Assembly (NCBI RefSeq): GCF_030409605.1
Contig: NZ_JAUFQG010000006.1
Location: forward strand, 124,001 to 188,000
DNA: 64,000 nucleotides
From: Simiduia curdlanivorans
Lineage (GTDB): Bacteria; Pseudomonadota; Gammaproteobacteria; Pseudomonadales; Cellvibrionaceae
Reading direction: 5' to 3'
Shown here piece by piece: positions 8,515 to 16,603 of the stretch. Positions within the stretch are counted from its first letter, which is position 1, and each line of letters starts with the position of its first letter. The notes below the pieces were generated by a model. It did not search any database, had not been told where the DNA came from, and saw only the letters and a program-made list of their open reading frames with translations. Both the position numbers and the translations under genes were made by a program.

Positions 8515-8588
8515 TTACTTGGCGCTAATAAAAAAGGGAAGAGGCGTTAGCCCCTTCCCTTCGAAACACATCGGGATGGTGACATCCC
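8515..8588 (-). promoter_or_regulatory. Possible pheS leader/attenuator region
   Basis: Reading the minus strand after rplT: a hairpin GGGATG-tcac-CATCCC (8588-8573) is followed at once by an 18-codon frame (8571-8515) with Phe codons at positions 3, 13 and 14, and that frame spans a strong terminator hairpin (8562-8529). In E. coli pheST is controlled by a Phe-rich leader (pheM) and attenuation at the same place. The leader here differs in sequence and has only a weak Shine-Dalgarno, so function is inferred from position. Confidence 0.4.
8529..8562 (-). terminator. Terminator or attenuator hairpin between rplT and pheS
   Basis: On the minus strand the stem GGGAAGGGG/CCTCTTCCC with a short loop is followed by TTTTTTA. 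It can end the infC-rpmI-rplT transcript or act as the attenuator of pheST. Confidence 0.8.
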
Positions 8589-8600
8589 CTATCGTGCGAC

Positions 8601-8957
8601 TTAAGCCAGAGCTGCTTTAGCCTTTTCAACGATAGTTGCAAAAACCGCTTTGTCGTGAACGGCGATATCTGCCAACACGCGACGGTCCAATGCAATATTT
8701 GCTTTCTTCAAGCCAGCGATCAACTTGCTGTAGCTCAAACCTTCCGCACGCGACTGTGCGTTGATACGAGTGATCCACAAGGCACGGAAATTACGCTTCT
8801 TGGTCTTGCGATCACGATAGGCGTATTGACCTGCTTTGATAACAGCTTGCTTAGCTACACGAAATACACGTGAACGTGCTCCGTAGTAACCTTTAGCGGC
8901 TTTTAGTACTTTTTTGTGACTGCGACGAGCCACGACACCACGCTTAACACGCGCCAT
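8601..8957 (-). CDS. rplT: 50S ribosomal protein L20
   Basis: Early-binding protein of the large ribosomal subunit. The 118-residue, strongly basic product starts MARVKRGVVARRSHKK and shows the L20 core (YRDRKTKKRNFRALWI). It follows rpmI by 31 bp in the infC-rpmI-rplT operon. In E. coli L20 represses translation of rpmI-rplT by binding its own mRNA; I did not identify the corresponding structure here. Confidence 0.98.
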   Translation of the reverse strand: MARVKRGVVARRSHKKVLKAAKGYYGARSRVFRVAKQAVIKAGQYAYRDRKTKKRNFRALWITRINAQSRAEGLSYSKLIAGLKKANIALDRRVLADIAVHDKAVFATIVEKAKAALA

Positions 8958-8988
8958 AATTCAATCCTCTACTTAAGGTTACTGCCAA

Positions 8989-9183
8989 TTACTTGGCGCG
9001 GAACATACGATCTACCAGTACCACGTTGTCCTTATCCAGAACATTGGTACCGCGCAGGTGACGCTTGCGCTTGGTAGTCATCTTAGTGAGGATGTGGCTA
9101 CGGTTAGCATGCTTATGCTTGTATCCAGCACCAGTCTTTTTGAAGCGCTTGGAAGCGCCACTGTGTATTTTAGCTTTGGCCAT
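8989..9183 (-). CDS. rpmI: 50S ribosomal protein L35
   Basis: A 64-residue basic ribosomal protein with the L35 features SGASKRFKKTGAGYK near the start and KRKRHLRGT in the second half. It sits 62 bp after infC and 31 bp before rplT, the standard operon order. Confidence 0.98.
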   Translation of the reverse strand: MAKAKIHSGASKRFKKTGAGYKHKHANRSHILTKMTTKRKRHLRGTNVLDKDNVVLVDRMFRAK

Positions 9184-9245
9184 AATAAAACACTCCGCAT
9201 TTGCGAGTTTGATAATTAAAGTAACAAGGCAGCTAAAAAGCCCGG

Positions 9246-9788
9246 CTACTTCTTCTTTTTGGGTGCGAGAACCATCATCAGCTGCCGACCTTCCATCTTC
9301 GGGTGCTGCTCGACGATACCGTATTCTGCCAGGTCGATTTCAATGCGTTTCAGCATCTCCATACCTAACTCTTGGTGCGCCATCTCGCGGCCGCGGAATC
9401 TTAACGAAACCTTAGCCTTATCCCCTTCTTCGAGGAAACGTATCAGGTTGCGTAGTTTTACCTGATAATCACCTACATCCGTCCCTGGTCGAATCTTAAT
9501 TTCTTTTACTTGCTGTTGTTTCTGCTTTTTCTTGGCAGCAGCCTTGGCCTTCTTGGCCTCAAACACTTCCTTGCCGTAGTCTAGGATCTTACAAACTATC
9601 GGCTCGGCATCGGGCGCGATTTCTACCAGATCTAACGTTGCTGCCTGTGCGGCGGCGAGTGCTTCAGCAATGCTGACGATCCCTATTTGTTCTCCGTCGG
9701 CACCAATTAGGCGTACTTCTTTTGCATCAATCTGGTCATTAATGCGGGCTTTTTTCGACTTTCCGCTTTTCGCGCTATCTCGTTTGAT
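9246..9788 (-). CDS. infC: Translation initiation factor IF-3, AUC start codon
   Basis: IF-3 binds the 30S subunit, keeps 50S away and checks the start codon. The frame upstream of the first GTG (9566) continues with clear IF-3 sequence (IKRDSAK..., EVRLIG, LVEIAPDAEPIVCKILDYGK) up to an ATC at 9788. Starting there gives 180 residues, exactly the E. coli length, and places AGGAGG eight bases upstream. No ATG, GTG or TTG fits the N-terminus. Rare AUU/AUC-type starts on infC are a known basis of self-regulation, because IF-3 rejects its own start codon. The linker plus C-terminal domain lie at about 80-180. Gene finders that need ATG/GTG/TTG will truncate it to 106 residues. Confidence 0.93.
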   Translation of the reverse strand: MKRDSAKSGKSKKARINDQIDAKEVRLIGADGEQIGIVSIAEALAAAQAATLDLVEIAPDAEPIVCKILDYGKEVFEAKKAKAAAKKKQKQQQVKEIKIRPGTDVGDYQVKLRNLIRFLEEGDKAKVSLRFRGREMAHQELGMEMLKRIEIDLAEYGIVEQHPKMEGRQLMMVLAPKKKK

Positions 9789-9796
9789 GGCTAATG

Positions 9797-9802
9797 CCTC
9801 CT
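9797..9802 (-). promoter_or_regulatory. Shine-Dalgarno of infC that fixes the AUC start
   Basis: A perfect AGGAGG (CCTCCT on the plus strand) lies eight bases before the ATC at 9788. No other in-frame start follows it at a suitable distance, which supports the AUC start. Confidence 0.85.
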
Positions 9803-9897
9803 AAATAATTGCCCAATATTGGGCTACAACAGCAAAAGACCGCAAAACGCTGATATGCGCACCCCAAAGTACGCATATTCGCTATTTTGTGGCCTTA

Positions 9898-11811
9898 TTA
9901 AGCGCTCTTTGATGCTATCTCAGCATTTAAGCGCTCTGCCAGTTCATCCACACTCATGGCGCCAAGATCTTCACCGTTACGGTTACGCACCGTAATTTTG
10001 CCGGTTTCCATCTCTTTGTCGCCAACCACTAGCAGGTAAGGAACCCGCTGAATTGTGTGCTCGCGGATTTTAAAGCCGATCTTCTCGTTTCTCAAGTCCG
10101 AAAACGCTCTGAAGCCTTTGTTTTTCAAGGATTCTTCAACTTTCTTCACATATTCGGCCTGATTGTCCGTAATATTGAGAATTCCGACCTGCTCGGGCGC
10201 CAGCCAAAGCGGAAAAGCGCCTTCGAAGTTTTCGATCAAAATACCGATGAAACGCTCAAATGAACCCAAAATGGCGCGATGCAACATCACCGGCACCTGA
10301 CGGGAACCATCCTCGGCAACAAACTGGGCACCCAAACGACCCGGCATGGAGAAATCCACCTGGATAGTGCCGCACTGCCACACGCGACCTAGGCAATCCT
10401 TCAGCGAGAACTCGATTTTCGGGCCATAAAAGGCGCCCTCGCCCGGCAACAAACTGTAATCCAGGCCCTTCGCCTCCAAGGCATCGGCCAAGGCCTTCTC
10501 CGCCTTATCCCACACCTCGTCGCTACCCACCCGCTGCTCTGGGCGAGTTGATAGGCGAATGATGACGTCGGTGAAGCCGAAATCGGCGTAGACCTTATAA
10601 AGCAGATCGGTGAAGGTGCTGACCTCGTCTTGAATTGCCTCTTCCGCGCAGAAGATATGGGCGTCATCTTGGGTGAAGGCGCGCACGCGCATCAAGCCCT
10701 GCAAGGTGCCCGACGCTTCGTTGCGGTGACAACTGCCAAACTCAGCCAAGCGAATGGGTAAATCGCGGTAGCTTTTTAAGCCTTGATTAAACACCTGAAT
10801 ATGACAGGGGCAGTTCATCGGCTTAACGGCGTAATCCCGAGACTCGGATTCGACCGTGAACATGCTGTCGCGGAATTTATCCCAGTGGCCAGAGCGCTCC
10901 CACAGAGTGCGATCAACAACCTGCGGGGTTTTGATTTCCTGGTAGCCGTTATCGCGCTGCACTTTGCGCATGTATTCTTCGATGGCGGTGTAGATGGCCC
11001 AGCCGCGCGGATGCCAAAACACCATGCCGGGCGCTTCTTCCTGAATGTGGAAGTAGTCGTATTTTTTGCCCAATTTTCGGTGATCGCGCTTTACCGCTTC
11101 TTCTAAAAATTGCAAATGCGCCTTGAGCGCTTTTTTATCCGCAAAGGCGGTGCCGTAAATGCGCTGGAGCATTTTGTTGTTCGAGTCACCACGCCAATAG
11201 GCGCCAGAAATGCGCATCAACTTAAAGTGCTGACAGAAACGCATATTCGGCACATGCGGGCCACGGCACATATCGACATATTCTTCGTGATGATAGAGCC
11301 CAGGCGTTGCCGACTTAGGTATGTCGCGCTCGAGTATCTCCAGTTTATAAGGCTCTTCTCGACGCTCAAAAGCAGCCACCGCCTCATCCCAAGATACGAC
11401 TTTTTTTACCACGTCATATTCTGTTTTGGCCAACTCAAGCATGCGCGCTTCGAGCTTTTCGATATCGTCATCGGTCAATGAGTGCTCGAGATCGATATCG
11501 TAATAGAAGCCATTTTCGATGGTTGGGCCGATGGCCATTTTCACATCGGGCCACATCTGCTTTATGGCATGGCCTAACAAATGCGCGCAAGAGTGGCGAA
11601 TAATTTCCAACCCATCGGCATCTTTCGCGGTGATGATTTCAAGCTTTGCATCTTGCTCAATAAGGTCACAGGCATCAACGCGCTGACCATTCACACGGCC
11701 CGCAATGGTCGCTTTCGCCAAACCAGGACCAATATCAAGGGCAACATCTAAAACAGACACAGCAGCATCAAAACGACGCTCAGAGCCGTCTGGGAGAGTA
11801 ATAACAGGCAT
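9898..11811 (-). CDS. thrS: Threonyl-tRNA synthetase
   Basis: Charges tRNA-Thr. From the ATG at 11811 the protein has 637 residues and begins MPVITLPDGSERRFD, aligned with E. coli ThrRS (MPVITLPDGS). Domains: TGS (about 1-62), editing domain with HSCAHLLGHA (about 73), SAD, class II core with MNCPCHIQVFNQ (zinc-site region) and AEFGSCHRNE, and the C-terminal anticodon-binding domain. One known zinc-site word, MNCPGH, reads MNCPCH here. An open frame extends 42 codons further upstream to 11937, but that part crosses repeat-derived sequence and has no homology. The first gene of the translation cluster, transcribed towards infC. Confidence 0.97.
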   Translation of the reverse strand: MPVITLPDGSERRFDAAVSVLDVALDIGPGLAKATIAGRVNGQRVDACDLIEQDAKLEIITAKDADGLEIIRHSCAHLLGHAIKQMWPDVKMAIGPTIENGFYYDIDLEHSLTDDDIEKLEARMLELAKTEYDVVKKVVSWDEAVAAFERREEPYKLEILERDIPKSATPGLYHHEEYVDMCRGPHVPNMRFCQHFKLMRISGAYWRGDSNNKMLQRIYGTAFADKKALKAHLQFLEEAVKRDHRKLGKKYDYFHIQEEAPGMVFWHPRGWAIYTAIEEYMRKVQRDNGYQEIKTPQVVDRTLWERSGHWDKFRDSMFTVESESRDYAVKPMNCPCHIQVFNQGLKSYRDLPIRLAEFGSCHRNEASGTLQGLMRVRAFTQDDAHIFCAEEAIQDEVSTFTDLLYKVYADFGFTDVIIRLSTRPEQRVGSDEVWDKAEKALADALEAKGLDYSLLPGEGAFYGPKIEFSLKDCLGRVWQCGTIQVDFSMPGRLGAQFVAEDGSRQVPVMLHRAILGSFERFIGILIENFEGAFPLWLAPEQVGILNITDNQAEYVKKVEESLKNKGFRAFSDLRNEKIGFKIREHTIQRVPYLLVVGDKEMETGKITVRNRNGEDLGAMSVDELAERLNAEIASKSA

Positions 11812-11994
11812 TTTCGTTTCCTGAATCCAGTGGTGACCCCTACCAAAGGCCACGTGTATAAAAGGCAGACTAGGCTGCCGGCGAGAGGGGGTATTATAGG
11901 CTGCAAGCCTCAAGCTGCAAGCTAAAAAGGCGAGCAAGCAAATCTGGCCTTTAATTACTAGCTTCTAGTTGCTCAATGCGTCCCACCTGATCCT

Positions 11995-12115
11995 GCTTGC
12001 GGCTTGCGGCTTGCGGCTTGCGGCTTGCGGCTTGCGGCTTGCGGCTTGCGGCTTGCGGCTTGCGGCTTGCGGCTTGCGGCTTGCGGCTTGCGGCTTGCGG
12101 CTTGCGGCTTGCGGC
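11995..12115. repeat. Heptamer repeat array R8 (GCTTGCG x 17)
   Basis: Seventeen essentially perfect tandem copies of GCTTGCG lie between the thrS leader and tRNA-Val. Unlike the mixed arrays near pyrF, this one is uniform, which suggests a recent expansion. A few decayed units (CTGCAAG, CAAGCTG) lie at about 11899-11925. Open frames through it (LAACGLR repeats) are not genes. Confidence 0.95.
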
Positions 12116-12188
12116 AAGGATTATACCTGCCTCCCACTCCTAACCTATTGATTCCCCTAAACCTTACTGGTAAAGTGCGCGCCTCTTT

Positions 12189-12265
<77 letters not shown>

Positions 12266-12270
12266 GATTT

Positions 12271-12313
12271 GCAATAAAAAAGGCTACCCGAGTAGGGTGG
12301 CCTTTTTTATTGC
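12271..12313 (+). terminator. Hairpin 1 of the tRNA-Val tail repeats
   Basis: A 19-bp stem (one wobble) with loop GAGTA, whose outer arms are A-run and T-run, begins five bases after the tRNA. It has the form of a two-way intrinsic terminator and is probably the main tRNA-Val terminator. Confidence 0.8.
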
Positions 12314-12395
12314 CAGTAGCGTTAGCTACCGAACTGTAAGTTCGACCCACAGGGCCGCGACCACAGGGAGCGCATCTGGATAGTCCTACCAGATT

Positions 12396-12440
12396 TTAAA
12401 CAAAAATGCCCAGCCGATTAGGTTGGGCATTTTTGTTTAA
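12396..12440 (+). terminator. Hairpin 2 of the tRNA-Val tail repeats
   Basis: A 20-bp stem (one wobble) with loop GATTA. The inner stem (TGCCCA/TGGGCA) is different in sequence from hairpins 1 and 3, but size, loop length and the A/T-rich outer arms are kept. Confidence 0.75.
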
Positions 12441-12522
12441 GCTGCGCAAGCAGCCGAACTGTAAGTTCGACTCGATAGAGACGCGACCGCAGGAAGCGCA
12501 TCTGGATAGTCCCACCAGATTT

Positions 12523-12565
12523 GCAATAAAAAAGGCTACCCGAGTAGGGTGGCCTTTTTTATTGC
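12523..12565 (+). terminator. Hairpin 3 of the tRNA-Val tail repeats
   Basis: Identical in sequence to hairpin 1 (19-bp stem, loop GAGTA), which points to recent duplication or conversion between units 1 and 3 that skipped unit 2. Confidence 0.78.
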
Positions 12566-12657
12566 CAGTAGCGTTAGCTACCGAACTGTAAGTTCGACCC
12601 ATTGGGCGGGGCCGCCATCGGAGCGACCACAGGGAGCGCATCTGGATAGTCCTACCA

Positions 12658-13062
12658 GATAGTAAATAACTGCCTACAACCGCCCTCCCCCTAAACGCAA
12701 CGCGACAGACCAAACTGCTAGCTCAACCCGGCTTATCTTACACCCCTGAACAGAACCAACTCCCAACAACCCCCAACAAACCCAAGATAAAACGTCACCT
12801 GCACATCAAACCAAATGATCACCCGGAAACAAGTAAATACCCCACGACCAAGCGGCAAGAAACCGCCGCCACACCAAAACAACTTGCCGCCCAAGCGTCA
12901 ACTGGCTGACTTAACTTCAGTGACCACATCAACAAGACTCGATAACCGTTTGTTTTTATTGAGCTTTTAAAGAAACCATTAAAGTGGCACGGTTTTCGCT
13001 GAACAGGGTAAATAGGTAGATACAGCCTAGCGTCATTATTGCGAAAACCCGAGGGGTAGATC
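12658..13062. other. Gene-free stretch
   Basis: About 400 bp between the last tRNA tail copy and the diguanylate cyclase gene. No convincing frame, hairpin with T-run or repeat was seen. The promoter of the downstream gene should lie in its last 100 bp. Confidence 0.5.
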
Positions 13063-13992
13063 ATGCAAGAATCCAATCAGGTCACGCCGTTACACAGCAG
13101 TAACACGGCCAAGCGAAAATTGACCCGCATTGCCATTCAGGAAGACCCAGACCTGCGCCACAAACTCATCCACGCCTTGCAGACCTCACTGGACTTGCAA
13201 GCGCTGCTGGAAATTTTTGTTAAATACTTGGGCCAGCAAGTTCGTATTGGCGGCCTTAGCTATCGCCATGCGGCACGGGGTATTCACCTTAATTTAGGGC
13301 GAGATAACTTGCACCACTGCGACTACCGGCTGATTACCCCGCGGGACAACTTAGGCGAAATTCGCTTCAATCGGGCCAAGCGTTTTAGCGAGGCCGAACT
13401 GGCCTGTATTGAATCACTATTAGGCACGCTCATTTACCCGCTGCGCAACGCACTGCAGTATAAGGATGCCTTGCAAGCAGCACTCTTCGATCCACTCACG
13501 GGAGCGGGTAACAGAGTTGCGATGGACACGGCCGTGCGCCGCGAAATGCAAATGAGTCAACGCTATGAGCAACCGCTGACGCTCATGATGATCGACCTCG
13601 ATCACTTCAAGAAAATTAACGACTGCTATGGCCACGCACTGGGCGACGAAGTTCTACATGAAGTCGCCCAAACCATCATGTTAGTGGCGCGCACAACGGA
13701 CATGACCTTCCGCTACGGTGGCGAAGAATTTTCGGTTTTATTAAGCAACACAGATATGAATGGTGCGATTATTATCGCCGAGCGTTTGCGCGACGCCATA
13801 GAGGGGCTAGACATACAGCAAGGTGATCAGCACTTAACCGTGACCGCGAGCATTGGCCTCGCACAATTGCAAAAAGACATGAGCGCGAAGAACTTGTTTG
13901 AGCAAGCCGACAAAGCCCTGTATCACGCAAAACGAGAAGGCCGCAACCGGGTTTCTACTGCATTGGACTTACAAGCTGCAGCTCAGGCTTAA
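13063..13992 (+). CDS. Diguanylate cyclase (GGDEF), cytoplasmic
   Basis: A 309-residue protein without membrane segments. Residues about 30-135 look like a small GAF-like sensor; the GGDEF domain covers about 140-300. The active-site motif is GGEEF (219-223), and the inhibitory I-site RxxD is intact (R210-D213, five residues before it), so the enzyme should make c-di-GMP from two GTP and be feedback-inhibited. There is no EAL domain. The gene ends tail-to-tail with the AT-hook gene: both stop codons share the palindrome TTAA at 13989-13992. The signal it senses is unknown. Confidence 0.92.
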   Translation: MQESNQVTPLHSSNTAKRKLTRIAIQEDPDLRHKLIHALQTSLDLQALLEIFVKYLGQQVRIGGLSYRHAARGIHLNLGRDNLHHCDYRLITPRDNLGEIRFNRAKRFSEAELACIESLLGTLIYPLRNALQYKDALQAALFDPLTGAGNRVAMDTAVRREMQMSQRYEQPLTLMMIDLDHFKKINDCYGHALGDEVLHEVAQTIMLVARTTDMTFRYGGEEFSVLLSNTDMNGAIIIAERLRDAIEGLDIQQGDQHLTVTASIGLAQLQKDMSAKNLFEQADKALYHAKREGRNRVSTALDLQAAAQA

Positions 13993-14957
13993 ACAAATAG
14001 ATCCAATTGTTCTTCGTCAACCTCCGGCTCCACTGGGGCGACTACTTTACGCGGTCGCCCGCGTTTTTTTGGGGCTGCAACTGGCTCCACCAAACCAACA
14101 ACTTCAGCGCCGACAATAACTTGTTGCTCAACCACAGCGCGAACATCAGCCGACTCAATTCGCTCCAAATCTACGCCAGCGTTGAGAAGTTGCTCAGGAT
14201 TTTTGCGCGGCCTACCACGTTTTTTAACCACCGGTTGCCCCGCAACATCAGCGCCAGAGTTTGACGTTTCACTAGCGTCAGCCTTTGACGCCACAAGCAA
14301 ACTATTTTCGTCCTGAGCATCAGAAATTGCATCAGCTTTAGGCTTACGCTTGGCTATGTTTTTTGTGGCAGTTAAGAGCTTACCGACTATCTTACGCGCT
14401 GAGTTTTGTTTAAACGTAACAACAGAGTCTGGAGAATTACTGTCTTCAGGCAGGCAATCTTGGCCTGAAGAAACGACAGGTAAAACATCATTCACACGGG
14501 CTGATTGTTCAGATTTTTTAAGCGCTAATAGCTCGGGAGCAAGCTCAACCGCCAACCCCTGCCAATCGAGCTTACCCTCAGGCTGAGCAACGCTAGGCGC
14601 AGTGCCATCTAAAGGAAGCAGCTGCGCCCAACCCGCGGCCGCATCGCAATAAGCAATGCCCTTCAGATAGCGTATTTGAGCGGCCTGCTGCTGAAACCAC
14701 TCGAAACTAAAACAAATAGCCACTGCGCTTTGCTCTAGCCATTGCGTAGGCGTTAATGAGCCTTCAACTAAGAACCAAGCCAAACTCGCGCCCTGCAGCT
14801 CAACATCCAAACCGCGGCGATACAAACCATCGATTAAGTTACGCAGCGCAGGTTCTTGCGATTCGAAGCGGCTTTTATGAATTTCGCAAGCCTGCTCTGC
14901 CAATAATTGGCGCGCTTGGCTGGCATTGGAGGCTCGGAGTGCAATGACAACTTTCAT
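13989..14957 (-). CDS. Uncharacterised protein with two AT-hooks and a C-terminal clamp-binding-like motif
   Basis: I do not recognise the family. From the ATG at 14957 it has 322 residues (a TTG 17 codons upstream at 15008 is less likely). Residues 1-115 look like a compact folded domain (MKVVIALRASNASQARQLL...) and are followed by a long polar linker. Two AT-hooks with the identical core KKRGRPRK lie at about 245-252 and 297-304, and the chain ends QLDLFV. AT-hooks bind the minor groove of AT-rich DNA. QLDLF fits the consensus QL(S/D)LF by which proteins bind the DNA polymerase beta clamp. This suggests, without proof, a DNA-bound protein tied to replication or repair; dnaQ and rnhA lie 2-4 kb away on the same strand. 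Confidence 0.75.
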   Translation of the reverse strand: MKVVIALRASNASQARQLLAEQACEIHKSRFESQEPALRNLIDGLYRRGLDVELQGASLAWFLVEGSLTPTQWLEQSAVAICFSFEWFQQQAAQIRYLKGIAYCDAAAGWAQLLPLDGTAPSVAQPEGKLDWQGLAVELAPELLALKKSEQSARVNDVLPVVSSGQDCLPEDSNSPDSVVTFKQNSARKIVGKLLTATKNIAKRKPKADAISDAQDENSLLVASKADASETSNSGADVAGQPVVKKRGRPRKNPEQLLNAGVDLERIESADVRAVVEQQVIVGAEVVGLVEPVAAPKKRGRPRKVVAPVEPEVDEEQLDLFV

Positions 14958-15025
14958 GAGATCTACAACGGGGAAAATCGGCAATTCTAACGACTTTTCA
15001 AGGAACAAAACAGCGAAAAAACTGT

Positions 15026-16603
15026 TTATTCGTTAAGCACCTGCAGCCGACTACTGGCAGACAAGGTTATGGATGACTGGAGACAGCTGTTGTCAGCCAA
15101 CGCCAATAACAGCCGAGGCTCGGCTATAAAATCGCGCAAGAGCTGCTCTGCGCAGATATCCGATGAAACCACCGCATGGCCTACCTGGGAGAAGCTCGCA
15201 AGCTGCCAGTGTGGCAACAACGCCTGCAGCGGCTCAACCCAATCGATGGGCGTAATAGGGTCCATTTCACCGCTCAGCAGCAAGACTGGTACATCAATGT
15301 TCGCGAGATCCGCCACCGATAATTGCTCCCTGCCTCTCACCGAACCTAAAACTGACGCCTGACATACATCCGTGCCTGCCATACCTTCCAAATAACGACT
15401 GTAGTAAGGGTGTTCAGATAAAGCTTTATTCACCCTCTTAGGATCTGAAATACGATTATCCTTGCACTCAGCTGCATAAAAAACCATTTCAGAAAAATCC
15501 GGATCAAAGGCATTATTGACAAAACTTTCCGCCAATTTATCCAGCGCTGCTCGTTGCTGAACAGATGCGGACATTAAAGATTCTCCGATGCTCGGCCACA
15601 GATGTTGATCGTAAATAGCGGCAAAAACTATCTGCAAATAACGCTGACCATTGACCGCAACCTGATAAGGCGCCTCGCCATACCAACTGGGTACTGATAC
15701 CTGAACGGGTCGAGCATCGAGCTGTTCAAGCATCTGCTGAAAGCGCTTTTCTGTGGCTTCTGCAGCTTCGGCAATTGGCGTAAGCACAGAAGCTTCGCGC
15801 AAGGAGCAATGATGAGTGTCACACCAATGGAAAAAACGCGTCATGGCGGAACTCATCAATCCAGGCCACTCTTCATTGTGGCCCCGCTCGGGCGGGTAGA
15901 CAGAATCGAGCACGAGTGATTGCAAACCTTGCGGTTTGTTAGCGGCCATGGCCAAGGCTAGTCGCGTACCATAAGACACGCCCCAGAGACTCCACTGCTG
16001 ATAACCTAAAAGAGACAGAAGCGCTTGCATATCGCGCGCATCTGCTGCTGTACCTAAGGCATCAACGGCGAGCCGTTTACTTTCTGGATGTGAACTTAAC
16101 TGCTTATCAAAACACCAGGACATAGCGCGAAAATGTTGCGCATTTTCTTCCTTAGCGGATAAGTCCTGGCTTAAACCCTTGCGGTATTCGCGGCGAAAAT
16201 ACGGGCACTGAAGGCGCGGCTCTGCCATACCGGTTCCGCGCCGATCAACCAAAACAAGATCAGACGCCATATCAAAACGCGCGTACTGCCCCTGCCAATA
16301 AATCATATCTTCAGCGCTTAAAAATGTACTGCCACCTGGGCCACCGGATAAATACAACACCGCATGATTGCTAGCTTGGGCAGACTTAAGCACCACAACC
16401 GGTAAGGTGAAATGGTGCCCAGCCTCAGTGACGCGAAGATTAAAACAGGCCACCACTCTGCCCGCTTCGGGCGTGAACCAACAGCTGCGGGGCTGAAGTT
16501 CGGCGCTGTTTTCTGGTAACGCAAGGTCTGGCTCGGCGCGATAGATAAACGCAAATGCTGCGACCGAGAGAAAAATGAAAATAATCGCTAAAAGCTTATT
16601 CAT
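15026..16603 (-). CDS. S33-type alpha/beta-hydrolase, exported peptidase
   Basis: A 525-residue protein with an N-terminal membrane anchor or signal segment (about 3-20). It has the S33/TAP-like features: oxyanion region LSGGPGGS (about 85-92), DRRGTG, nucleophile elbow GVSYG with S210, and near the C-terminus SGEMDPITP and QVGHAVVSS supplying Asp and His of the triad. Such enzymes remove N-terminal residues or short peptides, typically in the periplasm. It overlaps the pseudouridine synthase gene upstream by 4 bp, which suggests a common transcript. The substrate is unknown. Confidence 0.85.
   Translation of the reverse strand: MNKLLAIIFIFLSVAAFAFIYRAEPDLALPENSAELQPRSCWFTPEAGRVVACFNLRVTEAGHHFTLPVVVLKSAQASNHAVLYLSGGPGGSTFLSAEDMIYWQGQYARFDMASDLVLVDRRGTGMAEPRLQCPYFRREYRKGLSQDLSAKEENAQHFRAMSWCFDKQLSSHPESKRLAVDALGTAADARDMQALLSLLGYQQWSLWGVSYGTRLALAMAANKPQGLQSLVLDSVYPPERGHNEEWPGLMSSAMTRFFHWCDTHHCSLREASVLTPIAEAAEATEKRFQQMLEQLDARPVQVSVPSWYGEAPYQVAVNGQRYLQIVFAAIYDQHLWPSIGESLMSASVQQRAALDKLAESFVNNAFDPDFSEMVFYAAECKDNRISDPKRVNKALSEHPYYSRYLEGMAGTDVCQASVLGSVRGREQLSVADLANIDVPVLLLSGEMDPITPIDWVEPLQALLPHWQLASFSQVGHAVVSSDICAEQLLRDFIAEPRLLLALADNSCLQSSITLSASSRLQVLNE

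Noticed and set aside
11812..11937. A 42-residue N-terminal extension of ThrRS
   Set aside because: Not homologous to ThrRS and crosses repeat-derived sequence; the ATG at 11811 aligns with the family start.
12396..12713. A 105-codon minus-strand frame and a 61-codon plus-strand frame in the tRNA-Val tail repeats
   Set aside because: They follow the tandem repeats and hairpins, and the conserved parts are RNA stems, not codons.
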